A DNA stretch of 64,000 bases. It comes from Nissolia schottii (lineage: Eukaryota > Streptophyta > Magnoliopsida > Fabales > Fabaceae). The stretch lies in NCBI GenBank assembly GCA_003254905.1, contig QANU01058179.1, forward strand, positions 633,074 to 697,073. The letters run 5' to 3'. Shown one piece after another: positions 36,073-48,640 of the stretch. How positions within the stretch are numbered: position 1 is the stretch's first letter; every line of letters starts with the position of its first letter. The position numbers and the translations under genes were made by a program. The notes under the pieces are model-generated. The model worked only from the letters and a program-made list of their open reading frames with translations. It was not told where the DNA came from and did no database searches.

Positions 36073-36780
36073 ATATGCTACCAGGAGTATTTCTCCGCAT
36101 TCTTCCTTCCGCGCTTCTCAGCTTCTTTTGCACGGTTCTGCTCATCTGGTTGTGCTCTGGTGGGCGTATATTAAAATACTCGATACATGGTGAACATTGA
36201 ACTATCACTAAGGTGTTGAATTATATATGGCAGGATTATTTTTCCTTGTGTTGTTGCGTCATGGATGAGCCCTTGAGAATCTCTGACAACCCCCGGAATG
36301 TTTCTTGGCTTCGTCCTTCTCCTATTAATTGGTTGAAAATTCACGTTGATGCGAGTATTACTTCGCAGCTTCACCAAAGTGACTACTATGGGGGGTCATG
36401 GCTTATTGGCTTTATGGCGCCTGCAACATCTATGGATGTTACTTGGGTCGAATTACTGGCGATTCGAGATGGATTTATATATGGTTGCTTGGAAGAATAA
36501 TGGGTTTAGATGCATTTATTTGTGAGGTTGATTGCCTCCACCCAGTCGTTAAATCACTTGGCTTATGTTGGACGCAATGCTTGCATATATTCGCAGCTCT
36601 TGGGAGGTTAGTGTGTGCCATATTCTCCACTTTTAGAATTTCATGGCAGACTGGCTTGCTAACGAAGGGGTACGGTCGTCTACATCTTTATCTCTCTTGT
36701 ATAACCCCCTGCACATTTAGACTAGCTACTTCGTCATGATGCTCTCAATAGTTAGGTCCTCTTGAGAGTCTTGACCCTGA
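35908..36780 (+). repeat. 873-bp direct duplication, copy 1
   Basis: Starts ttatttaacagc and ends agtcttgaccctga. It recurs at 36782-37654 with a constant offset of 874. Every translated frame I compared is the same in both copies. Confidence 0.95.
36213..36740 (+). pseudogene. RNase H-like domain fragment (LINE type), frameshifted
   Basis: The first frame reads SWLRPSPINWLKIHVDAS (catalytic Asp in VDAS) and VTWVELLAIRDG (catalytic Glu), then stops at 36500. The domain continues in a second frame as CEVDCLHPVVKSL and in a third as YIRSSWEVSVCH ... FMADWLANEGV. These are the ordered motifs of plant RNase H domains attached to non-LTR reverse transcriptases. Two frame changes and a stop make it dead. 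Confidence 0.75.
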
Positions 36781-36781
36781 N

Positions 36782-37654
36782 TTATTTAACAGCTTTTAGC
36801 AATCTGTTTTTCTGTTATTCGGTTATGACAGCTTGCTGTACAAGTCTGTCTTGATGTATGTATATATACTTTGCTTGTGAATCAAGCAAGTCATCAATTC
36901 ACTCTCATTCAATTCCAATTCTCTCATCTCAATTCTCTCTGGTTCAATATGCTACCAGGAGTATTTCTCCGCATTCTTCCTTCCGCGCTTCTCAGCTTCT
37001 TTTGCACGGTTCTGCTCATCTGGTTGTGCTCTGGTGGGCGTATATTAAAATACTCGATACATGGTGAACATTGAACTATCACTAAGGTGTTGAATTATAT
37101 ATGGCAGGATTATTTTTCCTTGTGTTGTTGCGTCATGGATGAGCCCTTGAGAATCTCTGACAACCCCCGGAATGTTTCTTGGCTTCGTCCTTCTCCTATT
37201 AATTGGTTGAAAATTCACGTTGATGCGAGTATTACTTCGCAGCTTCACCAAAGTGACTACTATGGGGGGTCATGGCTTATTGGCTTTATGGCGCCTGCAA
37301 CATCTATGGATGTTACTTGGGTCGAATTACTGGCGATTCGAGATGGATTTATATATGGTTGCTTGGAAGAATAATGGGTTTAGATGCATTTATTTGTGAG
37401 GTTGATTGCCTCCACCCAGTCGTTAAATCACTTGGCTTATGTTGGACGCAATGCTTGCATATATTCGCAGCTCTTGGGAGGTTAGTGTGTGCCATATTCT
37501 CCACTTTTAGAATTTCATGGCAGACTGGCTTGCTAACGAAGGGGTACGGTCGTCTACATCTTTATCTCTCTTGTATAACCCCCTGCACATTTAGACTAGC
37601 TACTTCGTCATGATGCTCTCAATAGTTAGGTCCTCTTGAGAGTCTTGACCCTGA
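36782..37654 (+). repeat. 873-bp direct duplication, copy 2, after an N
   Basis: The copy follows directly on an unresolved base at 36781. A single N exactly at the joint of two identical copies suggests unmerged contig ends rather than true tandem duplication. Confidence 0.95.
37087..37614 (+). pseudogene. RNase H-like fragment, second copy
   Basis: The same as the fragment at 36213-36740, with the same frameshifts, within the second copy of the 873-bp duplication. Confidence 0.7.
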
Positions 37655-39275
37655 TTATATCATTCTGCCAATAAATTTGATGTTCTTCGTATAATTGAAC
37701 CAATTTTTTTTTATAAGCATAAATTTAATTATTCATATTTAACTTTCTTTAAAATAAAATTTTAATACTCATAATTGAATGAATATATCTTGAATAAAAT
37801 TAATAAGACTTACTTTTATAATAAATGTCTCTATTTTCTTTCCTTGGTTTGTAAAAAAACGATGATAAATGCATCTTGAAAAAAAAAGGGGATAAACTTG
37901 TAGTAATTATCAAGAATCTCTCATTGAGCCACGCTTTGTAATTATTTTTGTTTTCCATATTTTGCTATGACCATGACATCCTTAAAAAAAATTGCAAGGA
38001 ATAGGACAGGGATACAATTGACTAACGCTGACAATTCTACTAGCGGCGCCCTTACGTTACGTGACACTTTTTTATTTATTTATGGTTTTCCCTAATTTGA
38101 TGTCAAAGTTTGAATTGAATTAACGTTATAATAGCAATAGGAATGGGGAAGAACATAGAAATGGTCGATACACCATTTCTTTGGATTTTGTTCAAAATCT
38201 ATTTTGACAGAGGCAGAGTAAAAATTTTTACTTTGAAGATAATTTCAGTTGAAAGTATTTTACACTTTTCAATTTATAAGTATGTAAATCAGTAAGTTAT
38301 TTATAGGTATGTAAAATTGTATCACTGAGCAGTTAGCATAATGTTAATTGAAATGCCATTAAAAGAGATTAAATACATTAAATGACGAAAATCAGATAAA
38401 CATAAACTTATTTGACATTACAAATTTGCTGGGTACTTATGGTGGAAATGTTCAATTTTTTCCACTGTTCAAGTTGATACCGTTTTTGAGAGTTTACTTC
38501 TTTGGTAGCATTCTTCGGAGTCGCTTTCACGTGGTTTCTGGATTTGGGACCCCACAATCCGTGTAATCGTGTCCCCGAGTGAAGCCTATGCGGACAGAGA
38601 AATAAAACACACTACAAACTACAAAGAACATATTAGGAGGAATAAACTCGTTTAACAAATAACGAAGATTGACTGCAGCTCATAGCACACGCTCTCAACC
38701 GCGGGGAACTATTCAAAGGGATTGATTTCTGAGGGTTTGAGGGCCCTCTTGGTTCCTGGCTCAAATCATTTCTCGAGGACCGAAGATTCTGAAACTCTCT
38801 TTACCAGCAAAATCAGACACACTAGATTCTACATAGATTGTATTGGTATAGAAAAGGAAAGTATTATTGATCGAGTTTTCAATCCGAGGTTTCCCTTGGC
38901 TTGTTCGTGCTGATGTGATTGTATTTGTTCATTTGGGATTTGGACTGGAATCATATTGATATTGGTGATCTGGGTATTAATGCTCAAAAACCACTTTTTG
39001 TGATCTGGGTGCTTTTCTAACAAAGGTTAATTTCAGTGGCCCGGGGATTCTGTGTGGGAATATTAAGAGTTTGGCACTGACACTTGAGACATTGCTCTCG
39101 GTTGGTGAAGTTTGGTGACAACAGCTTTCTTCATCTCAAGTTTTCCCAAACTTAGATCTCTCTGGTGTACACATAGTTTCAAGTTTCTAACTTTGGGTTG
39201 TGTGAGATTTGCATGTGACATGTGAGGTTGAAGCAAAGAACACCATTGTTCATAGGATTTTATTGATTTAAAAAG
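37655..39275. other. Intergenic and PERK promoter/leader
   Basis: AT-rich to about 38500, then more mixed sequence. The last 600 bp is the likely PERK promoter and 5' UTR. No other coding is recognised. Confidence 0.45.
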
Positions 39276-42200
39276 ATGTCAGCGGCGTCGCCGTCTCCGG
39301 CGGCTCCCGCCGCCACGCCACCTTCACCGACACCGCCCACCACTACCACTTCCCCATCCCAACAACCACCCTCCTCCCCTCCACCTGACACTTCAGCGAC
39401 ACCACCGCCATCATCATCAACACCACCTTCAAGTTCATCCCCGCCATCTCAGTCACCACCTCCGGCCACCACGTCAGGCCCACCTCCGGCCGCACCGCCG
39501 CCGGTGCAACCGTCTCCTCCTCTGTCATCACCTCCGCGCGCGGCTCCACCTCCTGCTTTGACTGGAAGCTCACCTCTATTGCCACCACCTCCAACAGACC
39601 CCCCTCCAACCCAACAAGCACCTCCTCCTCCATCACCGCCACCGTCACCGCCACCATCTCCACCACCGCAATCACCATCACCGGTTCCGCCAAGAAGCTC
39701 TCCACCGCAATCATCAGCCCCACCACCGTCAAACCCTCCTACGAGTTCATCTCCACCTCCGAACAGCTCACCCCCTCCTCCAGCCACTGTGCCACCACCC
39801 CGACGCTCGCCTCCACAGCCACAGCCACCGCCACCGCCACCGCCACAGTCTGCGCCACCCCCAAGAAACTCACCTCCACCACAAGCATCGGTCCCACCAC
39901 CCACGAGATCACCCCCAAGGCCGGCAGTTGTACCTCCACCGAGGTCATCTCCACCGCCAGCATCGTCCCCTCCACCAAGGTCCTCTCCACCACCAGCATC
40001 GTCCCCTCCCCGGAATTCGCCTCCTCCTCCTCCTCTCACACCTAGTTCTCAACCTGTTCCCCCTTCAAATTCTACACCAAAGTCATCCCCCCCGCCACCC
40101 CCAAATCGATTGGTTCCGCCTCCGGTCTCGCTTGTCTCACCACCTTCAACTCAAAATGGATCGGAGAATTCAAGCCCTGGAGCTGGTGGTGGTGGAGGTA
40201 GTGGTGGAATTGGTACTGATGCTTTAGTGGCTATTGGTGTAGTGGCTGGAGTACTGTTGCTTGGCTTCATTGGAGTTGCTATTTGGTGCTTGAGGAGGCA
40301 AAAGAAAAAGGCGCCTGGGAGTGGTGGTTATGTCATGCCATCCGCTATTGCCTCATCGCCGGATTCAGGTCAACTTTGATGTCTCAAGTCTCAACCTCCT
40401 TTTCTTTATTTTGTGGTTTGCTATTTGTGAAATTTAATATCTTAATTATCTTTGGAGCATATATGTTGGGTTTTGTTGAAGCTGTTTATGTGACTTTCAT
40501 AATTTATCATCCTCATGCTTCCCGAGACTACACATAAAAGCTAAACCTTTGCAAATTCCAAGGCATTGTATTAAGTAGAATTTGTAACTTTTGTTGGGCA
40601 GATTCATCCTTCTTTAAGGCACATTCATCAGCTCCTCTTGTACAAAGTGGCTCTAGCAGTGATGTTGTGTATACACCATCTGATCCTGGTGGGTTAGGCA
40701 ACTCAAGGTCATGGTTTTCGTATGAAGAACTAATCAAGGCCACAAATGGTTTCTCGACTCAAAATCTCTTGGGTGAGGGTGGATTCGGTTCTGTATATAA
40801 AGGATACCTGCCTGATGGTAGAGAGATAGCGGTGAAACAGCTTAAAATTGGCGGAGGTCAGGGGGAGAGAGAATTCAAAGCTGAAGTGGAAATTATTAGT
40901 CGCATACATCATCGCCATTTGGTTTCTTTGGTGGGGTACTGCATTCAAGATAGCGGAAGACTGCTTGTTTATGACTATGTACCTAACAATAACCTTTATT
41001 TTCATCTACATGGTAATGCTACTTTTGAGTGGTAAAAGATTGTATCATAGATCTTTTGATTGACTTCGACTGTGCTAACAGAAATTTAAATTTGCAGGGG
41101 AAGGTAGGCCTGTGGTAGAGTGGCCAAACCGTGTTAAAATCGCAGCTGGTGCAGCTCGAGGAATAGCTTATCTCCATGAAGACTGTAATTCTCGTCAATC
41201 CTTATTGCTTTATTTTTGGGTCTTGGCATGTGCATAAATGCCTATCAGTCCACTTTACTTTTGGAAATTTCAATATTTGGGATTAGAAAGAAAACTGAAT
41301 TGGAACTTTCGTTGGTGTGAGTTAATGATGGCTGATAGAAATATATTTTTCTCCTTTTAATAATTTGGATTTTAAAACACAGTTGTTGAACGTAGGTAGC
41401 AAAAGATAAAAAGTCCCTATCTATGTTGGTAACTATGAGAATGGACTACATACATTTATTTTTCTAGACAATCAAGGATGTTATTAAAGTAATTTGTAGG
41501 AAATCTCTTGTTAGGTTTGAATCAGATACTCTACACCAAAGTTTGGATTGACTGGTCCAGCAATTCATATTGTTATTAATGTAATACTGTAGTGGACAAG
41601 CAAAGAAAACATAATTGAAAGAGGAGGGCTATATTTGGAAGTTAACAGCCAATAAAAGAATTTGCAAATATGAATATTGTATGAAATGAATCAATGGTAT
41701 AGTACAATGGTGTCAATCAATTATTCTGGCCAACCTCACATTGTTGGATAATACTTAACTGATGTTATTTGTTTTCTTGCTATTTATGCTGTTGAATGTT
41801 GCAAAATGGCATCCATTAATCCATGTAGATGACTCCATCTTGAGGGTTATTATTACTAACTAATGTGTTGTTATTTATACTGTTAAATTGTGTGCATGTT
41901 TCAGGCAATCCTCGGATTATTCACAGGGACATCAAGTCATCAAACATTCTTTTAGATTACAGCTTTGAAGCTCGCGTATGTTCCATTCTACTTTACTTTA
42001 AACTTGATATTGTTGGTCCTATTTATATTCTAATCTGAGTACTACTTCTTTTAATGCTATAGGTGTCTGATTTTGGGCTAGCCAAATTAGCTCTTGATGC
42101 AAATACACATATAACCACCCGTGTCATGGGAACTTTTGGGTCAGTATTCATCAATGTGCCTACAAACTGCTCTGTTTCTTTTACTATTGTAGATTGCACT

Positions 42201-43539
42201 GAGACTTATAATCTATTGACATTGGTTTCTTTCTTTCTATCTTAAAGGTATGTTGCCCCTGAATATGCATCCAGCGGCAAATTGACTGAGAAGTCTGATG
42301 TATATTCTTTCGGAGTTGTGCTTTTGGAGCTCATTACTGGACGGAAGCCAGTAGATATGTCTCAGCCTTTGGGAGATGAGAGCTTAGTCGAATGGGTAAA
42401 TATAGATGCCAATCTTGTTCTAAACGCTCTTTTTCTACTGCATCTATCTTTCGCTAATCTGGTGTTTGAGAAGCCATTAGTGTCTTATTTATCTGGTGTC
42501 TGGTCACTCTCTTCTTAATGCAAGTTATGATTTTGTTTTTGCTCCTTTTGGAAGTTTCATCTTTTTGTCTTAGTCACTTATAACGGTTACTGCTTTGTTA
42601 ACCTTTCCACTGTGGCCATGGTTGCCATCCAGCTTCCAAAGTTTGTTGTATCTACTGTTTAATGTAATATGTGAATGGCATATTCTTAACACAATTCCAA
42701 GTTTCTGACAAGAGATTATTGGCAAACTTAGCTGAGGTCTAATTAATTAGGTGTTGTTACACCATTGTTGAAATTGAATCAATGACCTTGGAAGCTGAGG
42801 GAACTTTAAAAGGATCAACGTGAACTAACCTATGATCTATATTATGAGTGTCAGTTTCAGTCCTGAAGAGAAAAGATGTATAGTGAGGCCATTAAATATG
42901 GCTTTGCAGTTAAATGTCTTTATGAAAAAGAACATTTTGGTTAGCCATATCATAGTCTGCTTGCATCGATAAATTATGCCTGCGTACATGCCTTTGTGAA
43001 TATCGTGCCTACTGTCTAAACTTTTAGAATTAATACACTTTCACTTAAATCATTCTCGGATGTTCTCCAGTTTGGCCTTTCCTCACTAAAGATGCTATTT
43101 TTGTTTTAGGCTCGACCATTGTTGAGTCATGCACTTGATAGTGAGGAATTTGGTAGTTTGGCAGATCCAAGGCTAGACTCGAACTATGTTGAAAGCGAAA
43201 TGTTTTGCATGATTGAAGTTGCTGCTGCTTGCGTGCGGCATTCAGCTGCAAAGAGACCTCGCATGGGACAGGTAATTACTAGTTATTGTAAAAATAACAT
43301 GGAAGTTCTCTGTAATTGTCAACAAGCAAACATACAACTTGAATTGTTATGCTTTGTAGGTTGTTAGAGCTTTTGATAGCTTAGCAGCTTCTGATCTAAC
43401 AAATGGAATGCGACTTGGGGAGAGCGAGGCTTTCAACTCTGCGCAGCAATCCGAAGAAATAAGATTATTTAGGAGGATGGCATTTGGTGATCAAAATTAT
43501 AGCACAGACTTTTTTAGCCAGCCTAGTTCGAATACGTGA
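39276..43539 (+). CDS. PERK: Proline-rich extensin-like receptor kinase (PERK family)
   Basis: Plasma-membrane Ser/Thr kinase that couples the cell wall to the cytoplasm. Exons: 39276-40368, 40602-41012, 41098-41184, 41905-41975, 42063-42139, 42248-42395, 43110-43271, 43360-43539; 742 aa, all frames join. Residues 1 to about 300 are Ser/Pro-rich with many SPPP and PPPP runs and no cleavable signal peptide, as is normal for PERKs. A Gly-rich linker precedes one membrane span (about 316-338), then basic RRQKKK. The kinase has [13 protein letters not shown] (421-432... region), Lys443, [12 protein letters not shown] with Asp539, DFG at 557-559, and [20 protein letters not shown]. The C-terminal tail is short and ends SQPSSNT. 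All catalytic residues are present, so it should be active. The specific PERK number cannot be assigned. Confidence 0.95.
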
Positions 43540-43966
43540 AAGGTTTGGACCAAAAAGAGTTGTCAAGTTAAGCCAAGGGATGACCATGGTTAAATTTAGT
43601 TGGCTGAAGATATGGCTCAGCTGTAAGGTGCATCGATGCTTTTGATTCTGGAATTAGCTGCATCTGGTTCAAACCCCTTGAATCCTGTGACAGAATTTCA
43701 TTATTCTTTTCTCATTGTTAGCTGTTCTTTGGCAGCAATTTTGTTCTTGTAATTATGTGTAAAGAGTTAATTTTGTACTTATGATGGATGATAAAGCTAA
43801 TAAATTAATTGATTTGTTACAAAGAATGATGAAACCGATGTGTAGCTCTTTCGATGGCTCACATTATTCTCTGGAATTTCTAACAAGAGAGAAAATGATG
43901 AAGTTATATTTTCTTTTACAAAGTGTCAATTTAGAATTTTAAGACATTGCTACTGACCATGTAAAC
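43540..43966. other. PERK 3' flank
   Basis: Likely 3' UTR, with an aataaa-like taataaattaa near 43797. Nothing else seen. Confidence 0.4.
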
Positions 43967-44114
43967 GGGATTGGATCCTCTTAATTGAAAACTTAACATA
44001 ACCATTTCATGTGTTAAATTTAGACCATTCAAAATCATTATGTTAGATCCTACGGTTAGAAATAAAAATAAAAACTTTACATCTGAAAAAATGGTGTTCA
44101 CTCAAATTTTATCC
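43967..44114 (+). repeat. Inverted repeat, left arm
   Basis: Aligns over about 148 bp with the reverse complement of 48641-48787. Shared blocks include ggatcctct-aattga, tcatgtgtta-at-tagacc, aaaaactttacat and actcaaat-ttat. Identity is about 70 percent by eye. Confidence 0.6.
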
Positions 44115-45045
44115 ATCCTTTCACTCTCTTCCAATCTCTTGCACTTGTGTACACTTCAACCCTCAAAGTACTAAACCCATGACTGCTCAAAGCCACCAAC
44201 GACTATCGTCATAGCCTCCGTCCTCGGATCCGTCCTTATCACCACTACTCACTACAGGTTCTCCTTTACCGGGTTTGACTTTAGTTGGGGCAATTAGTGG
44301 TATGCCCTAGAGCTAATATATGTATGATAATTTCTAATAAATGATGATAGTAGATCATTTTTTTATCCGTAATTTGTGTATGTTTATTAGAATAAGTCTA
44401 TAAAATATGCTAGATATTTCATTCTCAGAAGTTGAGAATGAGTGATGGAGTAATCTAATACAAGATTTTTAAAATAGTTCACAAGCATAGGAATTCTAAT
44501 TGGGCATTATTATTTTGGAAGATTGTCACATCTATTTATTTAAATAACTAATATGGATACTAATGAAGATGGAGTGGTGAGTTTCATACCATTTAACATT
44601 AGATATTGAAATAGATATGTGGACACTTATATGATAAGCGAGTCGAGCATGACGAATAGATAATGTTCACATGGTATTTTACTAATGTCAATGAAACATT
44701 ATCTAGATCGTATTAGTGCATATAATCCTTAGACTTGATATGACATAGTTATCTTATACATAGATAACTATAGTTTGTTGTTGTTTGTATACTTGTGCTA
44801 TGCATTAGTATTTGGCACCATATGGCTTTAGTTAGTTACATATGGAGATAGGTGATAAATCAAGAAGGAATTCATTACCTCTAGTAAACAAGAGTAGGCA
44901 TGTAGCATCTCGTTTTTGCGTAAAATGGAATACTATCTTTTAGTACGGTAAGTTGAGATTAGCATTATACTGTTAATCAGACATATGTTTTAACTACACG
45001 GTCACATAATGAAATATAATATTTGTTCTTAAGTAATTCGTAAAG
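44115..45045. other. Intergenic, nothing recognised
   Basis: No coding or clear repeat structure other than the arm that precedes it. Confidence 0.35.
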
Positions 45046-45049
45046 GGTA

Positions 45050-45739
45050 CGAGGTTACCTGAACGAGTGAGGAAGGCGCCTTGACGGAAGCTCAAAGGCT
45101 GGGGGCGAAGGGTCCGAGCGGTTTCGGAGGCCTGGACGGAAGCTCTGAGCGGGTTCGGAGGCTCGCACGAAAGCTCCGAGCGGATTCGGAGGCTTGGACG
45201 AAAGCTCCGAGCAGGTTGGGAGGCTTGGACGGAAGCTCTGAGCAAGTTCCTTTCGGAGAGAGTGCGGCGGCGGGGTGTACCTGTAAAGGCACTCCGATGC
45301 TCAAGTAAGCACAGGGATTAGGAGAGTTCTCTAAGAGGAGAATGAGAGGTACCTGGTGACCCGAGAGGTCGTGTGCTTTTATAGGTGAGCTGAGTGCAAA
45401 GATAGGGGTAAGATAAAGATAAAGTGAGGGGGTTTGTTTATCCACTCCCCGGTTTATCTTTTCCCGCTTATCTAGGAGTCGGTTACGGACTGGGGAGGAG
45501 AGGTCGCTGCTACCTCCTCTTAGCCTTGTTGGGCCAGACGGGGTTCGAATCCTTTGGGCTTACGACCTTCTCCTCCTCTAAGCATCATGAGGCTCCTTTT
45601 CTTTGGGCTAGTCTAACCTGGTGGGGAGAGCCTCTTCTGCTCCTTAGTGGGTTGGACCCTTCGGGCCTTTTAGGGGATGCGAGCTCCTCTCCCTCTTAGA
45701 GGGTTAGAGCTCTCCGACCCTAGTTTTTAGCCCGTAACA
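45050..45739 (-). mobile_element. Gypsy-like LTR, minus strand, with U5 minisatellite
   Basis: On the minus strand it begins TGTTACGGGCTAAAAACTAG at 45739. It has a TATA-like ctataaaagcac at about 45384 and the block cttgagcatcggagtgcctt then tacaggtac (45305-45275), matching the LTR fragment at 4461-4488. A 31-bp tandem repeat follows. GC-rich relative to its surroundings. No internal domain is attached. Confidence 0.6.
45106..45259. repeat. 31-bp minisatellite, five copies
   Basis: Units start at 45106, 45137, 45168, 45199 and 45230. The core is cgaaagctccgagcggat, then tcggaggcttgga. Four units are exactly 31 bp and the last is 30 bp and diverged. A partial sixth unit lies at 45085-45105. 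Confidence 0.9.
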
Positions 45740-45844
45740 ATATTATAGTAAGGTAATAAGACAAAATAGTCCAGTTAGCTAATGAGACGAAATAACAGTT
45801 AATTTATCCGACAGTCGATTGTCAGTCTGACTGAGTCAACACTT

Positions 45845-46250
45845 AGGGTAGAGGCCCAAAGAGGGGTTTCAGATCCAGTTCTCATATCTTTAGGGTGTCT
45901 AGGGCGTTGTCATCCTTATTCTGTGTTGATTCTATAACTTTTGACATATCGTCAATCGAAGTTACGTTTAGAAATTAGGTTATGATCTGTTTGCCTCTAG
46001 GCCCCCACTTTGTCTCTACAGGAGGTCTCCTAGGGACCAGAAACCCATGTGGAACTCTCTCAATGTTTTGAAAATAACTAACTGCTTTAGTCAGTGTGCT
46101 GCATGGAAAAGCCAAAAAGTTACATTTTCATTTTTTCTGACGCACCATGCATCACGCATCGTCCTTTCTATGACTTTATGTGTTTAACAAGTCACATTTC
46201 CCCCACCTTTTCTGCTCCAATCCATGACTCCCTCTCTACTTTCAACCTTT
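45845..46250 (+). repeat. Dispersed repeat, copy 2 (first copy near 15.65 kb)
   Basis: Same orientation and block order as 15644-16050: agaggggtttcagatccagt, ctttagggtgtctag, gttgtcatcc, ttctgtgttgatt, aacttttgacat, aaaagttacattt, gtcctttctatgac. Unknown family. Confidence 0.55.
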
Positions 46251-46317
46251 ATTTTATTTTTCTTATCGTTTCATTCATCTCATTTTCAAAATATCAAGAA
46301 TATAAGCTTAAGTTTTT

Positions 46318-47709
46318 GACACGCACCAAAATGTCGCAATTTTAGTGCGCAATCAAATAATAATTTATAAAATATAAGTAACCCCATAAACGTAGTAAAA
46401 GAGGTTAACCTAGGTCGTCTCTTAAGGAAGTACAATTTATTTAATTCTATTCTATTCATTTAAAAGTTGTCACAAATAAAATAAAAATAATAAACAAGTT
46501 TTGGTCAAATACAAGTTTGAATTCAAATTCAAAAAGATGTGGTCAAAGATTTGCTGAGGATTTTTTAATGTTGATTTTGTCACGGATTTTGCGCTAGGAT
46601 GGATGATGAATCTCGATTTGACTTTAACTACAAAGTTGTAGATCTATCTCTTAGCTTTAATTGAAGACTTGAATCACCTTAATCGATATTTGTAGTCGAA
46701 GTTATCGCGATTTTACCAACTGTTGTGCGAAAAGTGAGGGATTTTCACCCACTTTGGGTCCATCCTCTATAAATAGACATCCTCTCTCAACAACTACACA
46801 CAACTTCATACTCAGCCTCTACTTTTATTTTTTGCAATTTTCCTTTTATTTTATGCACTTTAGGTTTATGTTAGCAGTGCTTAGTTATTAGTTTTTCAAA
46901 GATTGTTGGAGCGCTCGCATTAACAATGCAAGCTCCCAATTATTTGCAAAGTTCTTCCGTTATTGTATTCAGGTTTTGTTATTTTAATTCTCAGTTATTT
47001 TCCACTCTCTTCTTATCTTTATTTATTATGAGCATTTATCCTCCACCCATGGAGGAGTAGTTTGCCTAATATCTTGCATGCGGTAACTCGCGATTAGGAT
47101 TAATTAGGGGTTCTTGTGCTTAATATTTATTCATGATTTGTTCCGCCCCTAATTAGTAATATAGCGATCGCATGTTATTGGTTAGGGTTAATTTTAGGTT
47201 GATAGATCTTGGCGATTGCAGGATTTATTGATTTAAAATTTGAGAACTTTTAAGGGAATTAATTAGATTTAACTAGGTTGTGCAATTGGGACATAATTGA
47301 TATGGGTTTTAAATGTTGAGAGCTTAGTTTTAATTTCTATATTAATGTTTAGGGGATTAACGATTTTAGTCTCTTAAGTGAATTGTGTATTAGTTAGAGA
47401 TTTCAAATAATAAACAACATCCCCTCCTATGAATAATTAATTAGGAATCAATGACAATTAATCCTTGATCTAGAAACGTTGTATGCAGGATATTGCTTTT
47501 TATCTTTGTTGATTTATTTGTTTTAATTTCCTTTTATTTAAATTCATCAATCCAAACCCCCCCAATTTAGTTAAACTTTTAATTGGTTCTAATTACTTCC
47601 TTGAGAGACGACTTAGGTTAGCCCCTTATATTACATTTTTGGAGTTAATTTAGTTTTATAAATTATTATTTGATCGCACACTAAAATTAACGACATTTTC
47701 TTTGGTGTC
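46318..47709. mobile_element. 1.4-kb element with about 117-bp terminal inverted repeats
   Basis: Left arm 46318-46434 and right arm 47593-47709 are inverted copies, about 75-80 percent alike. Shared words: gacac..accaaa, aatgtcg, aattttagtg, atcaaataataatttataaa, taacct-gtcgtctct and aaggaagta. The interior has a TATA-like cctctataaatagac near 46769 but no coding frame. I see no target duplication. The long termini resemble Mutator-like or foldback elements; the family is not established. Confidence 0.6.
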
Positions 47710-48640
47710 ACTCTTACATGTTCATATTTAAAATAAGAATTATATTTTTTTTGAATTAATTTTTTTTTAAAATAAATTGAAATTTAATTGGAATTTATTT
47801 ATTAGATAAATATATATATCAAGCAATAGGTTAGCCCAAAAAGAAAATATATAACCTATTTGTTCTATATAAATAGAGAGATGAGGCTCATTGCCAAAAA
47901 CACAAAAACAATTTGAGCCTACAATTCTTTCCTGACAAAAGCTAGTTACACCACCAATCACTCTCATACAAATCTAAAGTGTTCTTTCATCAAAGGGCAA
48001 TGAAGGACAAAACTAGGATTAAAAATGGGTTTTTTTGGACCAATCCCATGTGGACAAGTTAGAGGTCGTGCAGCGGTGCAACTCTGGTTGGTGAGACAAT
48101 CATTAATTTTTACGTGACTTTGCTCCAAGAGATATATGTCCCGTGCCCTTTTCATAGTTATATATTGTTTGTGTTATCTAAATAATACAAGGTAATATCA
48201 AACTTGTGAATGTTATTTCACGACTATTATTCGATCCTTTCATAATGTGTTCATATGATGAAAATTTTGTTTATCAATTTTGTTGTGCTTATCAATTGTT
48301 TTCCAACGGGGGCCGTCTCGCCAATTCCAATTTCACTGTCATCAATTGCCTCAACTCAATGGTCGACTCCCTGAATCCCATTGTGGCAATGCTCATGTCA
48401 CTAGATGGTGACCATCGCCTCCGTCAATAGTGCATTGTTTTAGTTACAAAATAAGATTAAACTAGACATTCTATTGACCAAAAATATTAAAAGAATTACA
48501 CACTCCAAAAAATTGCAGTTCAGAGGGCTTGTTATTGCCATTAATGGGCCATTATTAAGATCAAGGATCAAAGGATTTGAAAACTGTTGGTGTTGAGTGG
48601 TGGTGGCCGGTAAGAAATGGAGAGAAAGAAGAAGGAAGAA
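47710..48640. other. AT-rich stretch with one promoter-like site
   Basis: At about 47864 ctatataaatagagag looks like a TATA box on the plus strand, followed by a C/A-rich leader. The downstream frames are short (74 aa at most, 48206-48430) and unrecognised. Could be an LTR promoter. Confidence 0.3.

Noticed and set aside
39449..40039. 196-aa glycine-rich open frame on the minus strand
   Set aside because: It is the antisense shadow of the CCA/CCT-rich PERK ectodomain; Gly runs arise automatically from Pro codons read backwards.
45106..45259. CRISPR-like array
   Set aside because: Units are contiguous with no unique spacers, in a plant LTR. The same applies to 23782-23988. Both are minisatellites.
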